Shown one piece after another: positions 1 to 11,097 of a stretch of 64,000 nucleotides of DNA. The notes under the pieces are model-generated. The model saw nothing but the letters and a program-made list of their open reading frames with translations, was not told the origin of the DNA and did no database searches. The stretch lies in assembly GCA_024195265.1 (NCBI GenBank), contig JAJLRJ010000008.1, forward strand, positions 9,815,501 to 9,879,500, written 5' to 3'. Source of the stretch: Dendrophyllia cribrosa. Lineage: Eukaryota > Cnidaria > Anthozoa > Scleractinia > Dendrophylliidae. The position numbers were made by a program, and so were the translations under genes. Positions within the stretch are counted from its first letter, which is position 1. Every line of letters starts with the position of its first letter.

Positions 1-2336
1 CCGTTTCTATAATGGTGCTCCCTTACCTCTGGCGACCCATAGTATCCGACAGAAAATCTTCTGCCTCGGCTTCTGTGACCCACTACCACCAAGGAACAAA
101 ATTACAAATTCAATAAAGTTTGACACTCTTTACAAACGAGTGTATGCGCGCACACTTCACTTTATTCATATAACAGGACAACTTTTTGTGATCTAACACC
201 ACGTTTTTGTAAAAAATATCATGATAATGAGCGTAGTACTAGAAAATTCCTCACATCCAATTTTATTGTCTAAAAGATAGTAACCTGGCATGCCACATAA
301 AAAAACGTAATAACACATTAAATAAAAATAATGCAAAAATTTAAATATATCCTCAATTTGTCTTCTAACTTGGAAAGCTTCACAGCCAATCAGTGACAGC
401 CAATTATCTTACATCAATATAGTGTATTAATCCTTTTACCCCCAGAGTCAATTATGGAGACATGTAGTGTATTTCTAACTTTTGAGTTTGTTCACGAAAA
501 CGTATGGTGTGACCATTCAAATGAAACCTCTTCGGTAGTACTTTTACATGGTACCACTTGTTTATCTATATTTTACAAAATAAAATTTGGGATTTTTCTT
601 GAATTTCAATTTTTGGCACTCTTGAAGGTTTAAAGGGTTAGTTATTTCAGACCCAATTTTTATGACGGCAGCAATTCTAGTCTCATAAATAAAGTTTTAT
701 TGTTGACGCAAATCAGCTTAAGTGTTCTAGCACAAACAATCTGAAACAGACAACATTTAATAAAAACTAAAACAATTAAATATATACGACCCAATAGAAC
801 TTTAAGCTGATTGTTTCGCTAAGCTTTAATAACAGTGCCATTATTAACGAGAAAGTTGTTGAAACTGAATTACCATAGCTTGGGTTACAAAATCTGGCTG
901 ATTCAAAACTGAAAGCAGCATGTCTTCTAGTCTCAAAGTAGTCATCGGTATTTTGTTGACGCGATCGTAGTATATAATAATTAAAATTAAAACACTTGTT
1001 TACTAAACACTGATCGTTACCTAATGTTTTGCGTAAAACACTTAACAATAACTTGGATACCATGTGCGTCAATTAACAGATTATTTTAAGAATGCGATAG
1101 AATAGGGTATCATTATATACTGTTGTCAAGATGTGTTACACGGGAGGGAAAACAACTCATACTTTTTGATTCGAAACAAATGGAATGGCTTAAAAACAGG
1201 AAACCTGTGATAAGAGAGTTATTTTCAATTCTTCTCACTCTGTGGACATTTGACATCAAACATTTAGTGACAGTTATTACTCTAGATCACTCTAGATCGG
1301 ATGCTATTTCAGATCAATTTAAATATGACTAAAACTGATCGCAGTCCGTATTGGTTCAAGTACTTAACCGCCACGGGGCTTTGGCATAAACTGAGAAACA
1401 GTACAGTTTTGACCGTTTTTGTCCACTTTTTACACCCATGGAAAATGGCTGTTTAAAACATTCCCTCCCCTAAGGGAGCCCATTGAATGGCACTTTGTTC
1501 TTGAAACAGCACAATCCCCTAGTATAATAGTTCGAATCAACAGTATCAGTCGCCTATCATGTTTAATTTTAAAGGCAACGAATTTTCTAAAAATACGGGA
1601 TATAGTAACTGTTTACACGGATTAAATAGGTAGCTACTTGGATCTATGCTAACGAAACAATACTCTTTATTGAAGATAGACCACGAGTGTTTTAGTTTTC
1701 GGGAAACCGCGGATTCCATTTCTTTTAAAGGATGTTGCACATGTTATGTCTGGTGATCTTGAGGTGTTAATTAGAAAAGGAGCGAATGCGCTGTTGTTTT
1801 TTAAGTAGAACTGAAGGAATGACTGCCTGATCTTTAAATAAATAATATATTTTTAATTTTAGACTTAAATAATATTTTAGTAGAGGTTTTATGTCGTGCT
1901 CAATTTCTTAAGTGTTAAGTACCACTGAAAATGTGATATATTTAAACATTACCCTTAAAATAAAAACTCAATTTAACATAATATAAAACCCATCAAATGT
2001 ATTCTAATAATTATTAATACATCGCCAGAATCTTGAGCGTTAAACGTTTTACGGACACCCGGCCGTATAACAAAGAAGCTAACAAAGAAGACAAATAGAC
2101 AAAAAGGGGGTAAGCTAAAAACTTCACACTTGCATGCCTCTGGAGTAATATAACGGACGTCATAAGAGTTTGTCAATACTCAACTAATATTAAAGGAATC
2201 AAGTACATTTTTTTAAAATTTGTCTTATTTTAGGCGTTCATTCAAATATCAACGAAGTAAGAACTGCATTTAAGGGAGGGTGCTTTCTGGTCAAAGCCAC
2301 ACTGCACCAGTCGGAACACGGCTGTTCTGAGTCAAG
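1..2336. other. Intergenic, no supported gene
   Basis: AT-rich sequence with many short homopolymers. The short open frames here (up to 98 codons) have no recognisable domain, no convincing splice context and low-complexity translations. A short minus-strand open stretch near 26-100, followed by a possible donor on that strand, could be the edge of an exon of a gene outside the window, but this is too weak to call. Confidence 0.5.
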
Positions 2337-5300
2337 ATGGCTCGATTTCTTTGTGTAATCATTCTGTTTCTAACTGCTTTTTCTAGTCTAGCAAAAAGTG
2401 CTGCAGAAGAGAAGACAGACTCGGAAATTATGAACGATGAACCAGTCCAGGACGACGAGAAACTCTTTGATGGCATTTTAAAAGAAGAACTGAAAAATGG
2501 TAAGAATCCATAGTCAAACTTTAACGCATGCAACATTAAATATTTATTTCTTTCGTACGTATTTGCTCGGCTGTTTTTCAACCGATTGTTTAACAAATAG
2601 TTAGTTCCAATTTTCTTGCACTTGTTTTTTTTCAGTTCCAATTTCCTTTTACTATTATTAACATTTTTCATGTCCTTTACGAGGAAAAGCCTAACTTGTG
2701 CGTGAGACGGCTCAGTCGTCTACAGAAACTAGACAAGTATAAAAATTATTTTCATCGGAGTATTAAATCGAATCGAATCGAAAAGTTCCATAAATTGATT
2801 CTTCGAATAAATACCTTTATTCATTGAGTCATTATCATGCAACAAAATAATATTGCAGAATACTAAAGAAAATTAAAATCATTGAAAATCATTAAGCTCT
2901 ACATTTCACTATACCTTTTCTAATTTTGAGATCCATTTTCAGCTCGCCGTCCTTAGCCATTCCTAATGAGCTACTGCCGTTTAGAACCTGTCAAATAAGC
3001 TCAAAGGTTATAGATAACTTTACTTGAAATCATTAGATGTTTTAGCTGTTCGAAATCGTTTCAAAATTAATGTTATTTCCTTTCTGAGTTTATCATTCCT
3101 AAGTATGTGAGATAGCTTTTATGGCTATCTATGGTAACAGAAGCTGATCACACAGAACTCTCTGACTTATGAGCTTCTGATGGTAATAATAGGCTAAGCG
3201 TGATCGGTGCTTTTTTCGGCGCTATGAAGAACTAAGAAAAACATTTTTTTGCTCAGAATCTCATGACGGAAAAGAAGATGGAAGTTTTCATGAAGAAGAT
3301 GAAGACAATGCTGACGAGGATGACTTATCGTTCGAAAACAACGAAGGTAAAATATTACTAAATGAACTAATTATGAATCAGTTTGTTTCTGTACTAATAA
3401 TTTAGATTTGTTTTCCCAAGATAAAATTTCAATGTAACATTGGAACTAACTAATTTATATTTCTCATACCTTTGCGTAACATATATGTGTTCCACTCAAG
3501 TTTTTATTTCTTTTTGTGAGAGGTGGTTGGAGACTGCGCAAAGTTTCCATTGCCAGAGCAGTGCCTCTTTTTAGTGCATAATTTTCTGTTGCTTTTTAGA
3601 CAAAAAAGAGCCGTTTTAATAAGTAGTAGCCTTTCTCTTCAAGTACTCGAAGATTTTTCTGATATTTTTATTTATGTGGACCAAAATACTTGAAGAACTC
3701 TCTAATTGAAAGTTGGCAAATCCTTTGTAATGTTGCATAGTGACTCGAAAAGGGTACTTGGATATTCTCTCATATGGTAAAGTGAGACAATTTCAATTGA
3801 ATATTTATCCATTTTCTCTTCTGTAGAATCCAACAACGAAGATAACATGGATGATAGTTTTCCCGAAGGCACTGAAGACACAGATGAAGACAACAACGAT
3901 GGTAGGGAATTCTGAGGCTATTTCTCTTTATCTTTCTTTGAATTACAGAAATACACTGATCAGACGCGAAGCGTAACTAGAATATGAAGACAAGTTTGAC
4001 TGAGGAAAACGAGCCCACGATTACATTTTGTTCTTCAGTATAATTTCCCCCCTCTATAATACATTTTACACTTAGTTGGATAAATATTGTAACTCAAATC
4101 ATTTATATTATAGCCTATATTATAGCCTATCGAATCTCACGGGGCTATGACAGTAATGTGCGACAATTATAGACAACTTTTACATTTTACACTTAGTTAA
4201 ATATCTATTTTGATTCGTAATCATTTTTAATTATAGCTTATCTTAAATTTATACACTTCTAATGAAGTTTTATTTTGTGTCTTTTATCTTTATTATTTCG
4301 TGGCGTACCTGTAAACTAGCCTTCAGCTAAGCGTACTGACCACTCTAAACTAGGATTGAGTTAGACTGGATTGCTGTGCCTTTCCTAGCGTTGTATTGAT
4401 GTCATTTACTTGATAATGAACTCAGTAAATCATTTTGCTTCTTCAGAGTCCATCAGTGAAGACAACGACTATGAAAGTTCACCCGAAGAAAGTGAAGACA
4501 GTGCTGATGAAGCAACAGAAACTCATTTGGTCGAGGAAAACGAAGGTAGTGATTTGTTGGGGGAGGGCGGTGTTCTTATCTATTTCAAGCACGTTAGAGG
4601 CGAGGGGAGGGGGGGGCTTAATGCAGAGGGGAAGCTTATTTTAATTAAGTAAAACGCGATATCATCCGAACTTGCTGCACGCGGAAAAAGGTCCTTAAAC
4701 CATACTTTGATTGATCAATGAAGTGTTATACATTCATGATTACCGTAATTCGATAATCTTTTAGTACAAGTACTGGTAATATTTCTCCCAAAGCTCGCGA
4801 GTACTGTATGTGGATTCGTGCTCTGATTGCCGGAGATGGTAAAAACAGATGTACCCGTAATACAGTCTGTCGTTTTTAAACATTAAAATGCTTTAGCTGT
4901 GAAGGACTGAAATGAGAGGGGGTGGGGCTTTACAAATTTATTGCTCCAATTAAAAAGTTGGGCTTATTAGAGAGGGGTTCTTATTTGTAGTGGGGGGAAG
5001 CTTAATAGAGGATTTACGGTGATATCCATTACCGACAAGATTTAATGTTTTTAATAAAGGAACATGTCATTCAGTTGGAAATATTGACGAGTTTCATGAT
5101 TATACAAGAAATACTATCTAAAGGACGGGAGTAACTCAATAAGAGATAACTAATCAGTAAACAGATTTGTCGGTCACTCCAGTAGGTGAGTTATTATAGT
5201 AATATCCCAAACCTGCAAAAAGGACAACAATCAATTCTCGCACGTCTTTTAAATAGAACAGATAGGAAACAGGTCATTCTTCGCATTACCTTGTCGCACC

Positions 5301-7717
5301 ATTATAATTTGTCGGTTATATTAGAATATTGTTGACATTGAATTGCAGAGAGGGGATATTTACTATCGCACTCAAACATAAAGTACAATCCATATTTTCA
5401 CGTCATTGAAAACTACAGCAAATATGACGAATGTAATCACTGGGAATAAATGCCTGCATCCTTTCTGAAGCTATCAGTGACTTTATTTTATCTTTATGAG
5501 GATTTCATAAGACTAGGTTTTAAAGGGAAGGGTAACTTGTTCTTTACATAAACACAAATGGTAAAGACGTTCTTTTCACGGCCTGTTGCAGGAGATACCA
5601 GTGACATGAAAAGATCACTATTGAGATGTGGACTCCGTCCATACAACCGTTATCGACAACGCTGTTGTGCGGGAAAACGTGTCTACAATCCTTCACAATA
5701 CACTTGCTGTCAAGATGGACGTGTCGTGTTAAAGAGATCAGCATCAACGCAATGTTTTCAAAGACCTCAATGTGGTAGTTCGGTCTACAGTCGTAAGAGT
5801 CATAGATGTTGCTACAGTCAAGTGATTCCCATCAAGGTGAAGTGTGTCAGGCTGCGTTGTAGACAAATTGCCTACGTGTCACATATCCAGCAATGCTGCA
5901 ATGGTCAGGTTATTCCCAAAAGTACACCTTGCACGCCATTACCACCAAAACGATGTGGCAGACTTCCTTACACTCCTCAAAGCCAGAAGTGTTGCTTTGG
6001 TCACATACTTCCTATCAACGCGCCCTGTAGAAGGCTTCGATGTAGACAGACCGCCTACGTGTCACATGCTCAACAGTGCTGCAACGGTCGAGTTATTCCC
6101 AAAAGTGTTCCCTGTGCCCCATTCCCAATACCTGTTCGATGTGGCGGTCTTCCTTACAATCCCCGGATTCATAGATGCTGCTTTGGTCAAATAGTAAACA
6201 TTCAAGTCCCTTGTACCAGGCTGCCCTGTGGAGTGGCTTACTACGTTCCTCATACACAGCAGTGCTGCCACAATCGAGTTGTTCCCAGAAATGTACCATG
6301 TACACCATTTCCCACACAATTCCAGTGCGGTGGCCTTTACTACAACCCACAGGCTCACAGATGCTGCTTCGGTCAAATAGTTTCTATCCATGTCCCTTGT
6401 AGCAGGCTGCCTTGTGGACTAGCCTACTATGTTCCTCATACTCAGCAATGTTGTAGCAATCAAGTCGTTGCCAGAACTGTGCCGTGTATTTCAAATCCGA
6501 CGCCATCCCAGTGTGGTGGACTTCAATACAACCAACAGACCCACAAGTGTTGCTATGGACAAATTGTACCCATCCAATATTTCTGTAACAGGCTTATTTG
6601 TGGACAGGCTTACTACGTTCCTCATACTCAGCAATGCTGCCACAATCGCGTTGTTCTCAGAAATGTGCCATGCACGCCATTTCCCACGCAATTCCAGTGT
6701 GGTGGCCTTTATTACAATCCACGAGCTCACAGATGCTGCTTTGGTCAAATAGTCCCTATCCATGTCCCTTGTACCAGGTTGCCTTGTGGACTAGCCTACT
6801 ACGTTCCACACACTCAACAGTGCTGTCAAAATCGAGTCCTTCCCAAAATTGTACCATGTTTTCAAAACCCGACGCCAGTCCAATGTAGTGGTCTTTCCTT
6901 CAATTTACAGACCCTGAAGTGCTGTTTTGGTCAAATAGTGCCCATCCATGTTCCCTGTACCAGGCTGCCTTGTGGACAGGCGTATTACGTCCCTCATACC
7001 CAACAATGCTGCCACAATCAAGTCCTACCCAAAGCGACACCATGCAGTCCCTTTCCATCGCCGTTCCAGTGTGGTGGGCTTCAATACAATCCACAGACCC
7101 AGAAATGTTGCCTCGGTCAAATAGTGCCCGTCCATGTCTTTTGTACCAGGCTGCCTTGTGGACAGGCCTTCTACGTTCCTCATACCCAACAATGCTGTCA
7201 TAATCAAGTCCTACCCAAAGCGACACCATGCAGTCCCTTTCCATCGCCGTTCCAGTGTGGTGGGCTTCAATACAATCCACAGACCCAGAAATGTTGCCTC
7301 GGTCAAATAGTGCCCGTCCATGTCTTTTGTACCAGGCTGCCTTGTGGACAGGCCTTCTACGTTCCTCATACCCAACAATGCTGTCATAATCAAGTCCTTC
7401 CCAGAAGTGCACCATGCAGTCCCTTTCCAACGTCCTTCCAGTGCGGCGGGTTTCAGTACAATCCACAGACCCATAAGTGCTGCAGGGGACAAATTGTTCT
7501 ACTTTCAACACTGTGCCAACCGAATCCAAACTCCCTAATCTGTGGCAATAACGTCATCAATCCTTCACACCAGCAATGTTGCTTTGGTACCGTTGTGGCT
7601 CCGTTGCGGTCAAGGTGCGTAAGGTGTGGTGCTTCACTTTACATTCCATTTGGCTACCAGTGTTGCAACAGTCAAGTCGTTCATGCATCTGTCCGGTGTA
7701 TTGCTCCCGTCCATTGA
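2337..7717 (+). CDS. Galaxin-like secreted protein with acidic N-terminal region (5 exons, 850 aa)
   Basis: Exons 2337-2499, 3257-3346, 3827-3901, 4447-4545 and 5592-7717; every intron is GT-AG and phase 1. The start is the ATG at 2337 (A at -3, G at +4), which opens a signal peptide (MARFLCVIILFLTAFSSLA). Residues 20-142, from exons 1-4, are rich in Asp, Glu and Ser. The last exon (residues 143-850) is a galaxin domain with 23 paired cysteines in forms such as QQCCHN and HRCCFG, alternating with single Cys and Pro-rich linkers at a 62-residue double-repeat period. Galaxins are secreted proteins found in coral skeletal organic matrix; an acidic stretch before the repeats is the layout I recall for coral galaxin-like proteins expressed around settlement. 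The acidic part could bind calcium and the repeats could be disulfide cross-linked; that is inference. There is no transmembrane segment. The family call is secure, the ortholog is not. Confidence 0.9.
7019..7390 (+). repeat. Two identical 186-bp tandem units inside the galaxin repeat exon
   Basis: Bases 7019-7204 and 7205-7390 read identically and each encode one 62-residue galaxin double repeat starting QVLPKATPC. Neighbouring units are diverged at both DNA and protein level, so this is a recent in-frame duplication (or a conversion event). Confidence 0.9.
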
Positions 7718-8757
7718 AAATGAGAACAGATGTTTGAACTCCGAGCACTCATTTTGATTATTTTATGCTGCATAACAACTTAAACGAAATCACGATAAAC
7801 GTAATTTTCCTAAATGAGATTAAGTTATATAATTAAAGTAACAGAGAAGTAATTCTGTTAGCTGCTAATGCGAATATTGGGGTGCTTTAGCCTTTGCTCA
7901 TATGCGATTTCATTTGTTTAAGTTGTAATTTAGTCTCTCTAAGCTCTGGGGATGATTCCTGAATTCTCATCAAAATATTATGACTACGCTTCATTATTTT
8001 CACACTTAGATGTTGTTTTCCGTATTTCGGACTGTTTAAGTAAACATTTAAGAAATTTTTTCCGTAAATATTTTAAAACGAGTTATCATCTAGTATCTAT
8101 TTAACTAGCTTCGCACGGATTGGTTTAGTAACTAGTTACCCGTTGCCGTTTTGAGCCAAGGAACCATTTGCATTAGCTGCTATGTAAGGAGATTAGATTA
8201 GGTGAGATAAGATAAGATAAGATAAGATAAGATAAGATAAGATTAACCGTTAAGGGAAACGTTAATGTCATTTTATAGGCTGATACATTTTTAGATCTTT
8301 TTTTCGCTGATGAACGCTGAAAAGCAAAAACTAACAGTAATTTTCGTGGAAGTGCTGTGCATTTTAGTATACCACACGTTTAACGAAACATTCATCTTTA
8401 AATGAGACGTTTTATGCTGGTCATTTGAAAACGTAAAATCATAGCACGTATCAATATAGTGCAATTTTTTGTAACTAATTCCTCAGTGCACTTGGCTACT
8501 GATTCTAAGTGGAGCTGATGAAGTGAATAATAAAAATTGCTGTTGGTATAAGATGTTGTATTATTTTTCGTAGTCTTTTTTAGCCCCGCACGAAATGCTA
8601 CAATTGGTATGTTTACAGTATGTCCAGAATTCTCACTGAGCCTTAATCGCTTTCCCCAAGAAATTGATAAAAGCTAAATTTAATTTTGCACTAGAAGAAA
8701 ATGCAAAAAATACAACACGTGACAATATTGTTCAGTAACTTTCATTTAAAGGCCTTT
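7718..8757. other. Galaxin-like 3' flank / intergenic
   Basis: AT-rich sequence after the stop codon, presumably starting with the 3' UTR. Several AATAAA-like hexamers occur (for example near 8527), but none can be singled out as the polyadenylation signal. I see no coding region. Confidence 0.4.
8206..8240 (+). repeat. (GATAA)7 microsatellite
   Basis: Seven uninterrupted GATAA units, flanked by degenerate copies. Confidence 0.95.
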
Positions 8758-9184
8758 AAGGCCGTTTACACGACAGAAAAAAATGGGTACGGACCCGTCA
8801 AGAAAGGAGTACGGACCTCACATTTTCGCCCGTGTAAACTATGCATACCATGTCTTTTGGGATTGGTACGGAGCCGTGTTTTTTCAGGTAGACGTCTATG
8901 GCCCCAAAACCTGAAAAAACACGGGTCCGGACCAGTTTCTTTATTTCTAACGTCAGCTTGCATAATAACTTCGCTGATCACATGCGCAGTAAAAACCTAG
9001 TACTAGAAATTGGTCCGGTCCCCCAAAAAGTGTAGTGTAAACGCAACCTTCCAAACTTGGTCCTTAGGCCTTTTTTTGTCCCACATGTAGTAGAACATTA
9101 TCCGTGTAAACGGCTAAAATTATGCGGTCCCTACCACTTTTTTGACGAGTCTGTACCCGATTTTTCTGCCGTGTAAACGGCCTT
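8758..9184. mobile_element. MITE with about 40-bp terminal inverted repeats
   Basis: The left end AAGGCCGTTTACACG and the reverse complement of the right end agree over about 40 bp with a few mismatches. The interior is rich in GGTACGGAC-like subrepeats in both orientations and has no coding capacity. A GGGACACTGTCCC palindrome directly to the right and GGGACAGTGTCCC near 9540 suggest this element sits inside the end of a second, older inverted-repeat element that reaches about 9553. Confidence 0.7.
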
Positions 9185-9553
9185 GGGACACTGTCCCACC
9201 GAAATAACAAAATTGTGTTTTCTTAATTTCCATGTTATATCGCCAAATGCCACCAAATATACAACTTAATTGGATAAAAAGATTCTGTAGAGCAAAACAG
9301 AAGCAGTAGTTTGGAGATTACGTGCAGGATTACAAGGATGGAAGTGGATTTTTATTTCGTAACAGGCAGTCAAGAAATCAAAGTTTCCATTCTGGTGGAA
9401 TTTTTTAGTCGTTATTTTGTCTTTTTATTTCATATTTCTTTGTGTTCATCACTTTTGGCGATTTTTCTTTCTATTTTAAGATAATAAAGCAAACTTAAAG
9501 CAAGCTCCTGGCCATCATGACGACACAATATTTCATCCGGGACAGTGTCCCTT

Positions 9554-9885
9554 TAAATAGTTCACAGCTAGAGTACTGTTGAATGGTTTTCATTAGAATG
9601 GTCACACTTAAGGATTTTATTTACAGACTTGTACTAAGTTATTTGACCTCAAACTACTTTGATGGCGCCCTGAGCGCACCTGGTATAACGCCTATTTTAC
9701 GTACAAAATCGGAAACCCACTTCCGCTGGCCTCCAACTATTACGCTCGAGGGCTCGTCACGCAACCTATCCCTCCCCCTTGAGGGGGAGAAGCACGTGAC
9801 GAGCCCCGGAGATCGACTTCGAGGGCTCGTCACGTTATCTTCTTCCTCTTCTGCAGCGATGGTTACAAAGTAGTGACAAGCCTGC
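9554..9885. other. Repeat-derived sequence left of the LTR element
   Basis: Contains three copies, in both orientations, of a motif reading GGGCTCGTCACG. The reading frames crossing it are not convincing. The last five bases, CCTGC, are the left copy of the LTR element's target duplication. Confidence 0.4.
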
Positions 9886-11010
9886 TGTGACGATCCGTGC
9901 CACCACGCTGGGTCCCCTTGGTGCCCACCGAAAACAAAAAAAAAAAAATACCACGACCGACAGCATACACAATCCTTCCCCCAAACACACAATACGAAAG
10001 TAACGTAAAAAAAAACCCTTTAAGTTTAATAACTAGACTTAAATTACTATAATTACAAATCACTATTTTAACTTTAATCCTACTTTTAAAGTCCAACTAA
10101 ATTAACGAATTCTAATAAAGTGAAATAATAAAGTTCCTTAAATGTAAACGGTAATAAATAATTAAATAGTTTGTGAATAATAAAGTTCCTTAAGTATAAA
10201 CGGTAATAAATAAATACTTTGTAAAATGTTCCTTAAACCTTGCTCTTTAAACCCTTGTAACTTGCCGACCAAATGTCCTTGTCTGTCTTTGCTTATCTTC
10301 AACTTTTTATCTCCAACTTGCTTACTCTACGACTCGACCACTTGCAACTCGCTCTACGTTAGCTTTATGTCCTCTCCACGTTAACTTTACGTCCGCTCCG
10401 CGTTAACTTTACGTCCTTTTCACGTTAACTTTACGTCCTTTCCGCGTTAACTTTACGTCCGCTCCTCGTTAACTTTACGTCCTTTTCACGTTAACTTTAC
10501 GTCCTTTTCACGTTAACTCCCTCTGGAAAAATGAGTTTTTTCCTTGGAACAATACAGGAAGCCCCTGCCAATGATTCTTGGCGGTGAACCGCGTGTTCTC
10601 TCTTCTCTCAACTTCTATCCTCCGTCCGACTTGATAAAACTTTCTGCTCTTTCGACTTCTTTTTCCGAATAATCAAAAATTATTTACACGTTACTTATAT
10701 ACTAAAAGCCTACACAAATTACAATGATAATACTCCATACAGTCATTTTACTGAATACAGAATACAGACTAATTTAAAATAAAAGGTAATTATAACGCAA
10801 ATATTTTATATCATAAGTTACGTAACGAGGATTATCTTATAACAAGAGGTTTAACAACATCTGGTACAAACTTGCTAATTGCGACGAAAACAGCGAACAA
10901 ACATAATAAATGGTGGTAAACTTGCTAATTACAACGAAAACAGCGAATAAACATAATATATACATGGCAAAAGGAAAAAAAACTTAATGTAGTTGATTGT
11001 ATACGTGACA
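9886..11010 (-). repeat. 3' LTR (1125 bp)
   Basis: In element orientation it starts TGTCACGTATAC directly after the polypurine tract. It carries seven full 22-bp units based on CGTTAACTTTACGTCC (about 10355-10510). It lacks the MITE found in the other LTR, so it records the uninterrupted LTR sequence. Confidence 0.9.
10355..10518 (-). repeat. 22-bp minisatellite in the 3' LTR
   Basis: Seven full units and one partial unit of a 22-bp motif containing CGTTAACTTTACGTCC. The five or six bases between cores vary among CGCTC, TTTTC and TTTCC types. The tract lies in the middle of the LTR. Confidence 0.85.
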
Positions 11011-11022
11011 CCTCCCCCCTAA
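11011..11022 (-). other. Polypurine tract
   Basis: On the minus strand a G-rich purine run (TAGGGGGGAGG-like) lies directly before the 3' LTR, the standard site for plus-strand DNA priming in LTR elements. Confidence 0.85.
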
Positions 11023-11097
11023 AATTGTCTATTTTTGGGAGAATACGATACAAAAATAGCAATGGGCGAGTAGGGATGGTGCATTGCTAACTGACCA

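Noticed and set aside
6062..7529. Minus-strand and shifted-frame open frames across the galaxin exon
   Set aside because: They are shadows of the repeat exon, repeat with the same 62-codon period, and lack domains and splice support.
10355..10518. CRISPR-like regular repeats (22 bp) in the LTR, and 17-bp repeats at 63265
   Set aside because: Units are contiguous with no unique spacers and the DNA is eukaryotic; these are minisatellites.
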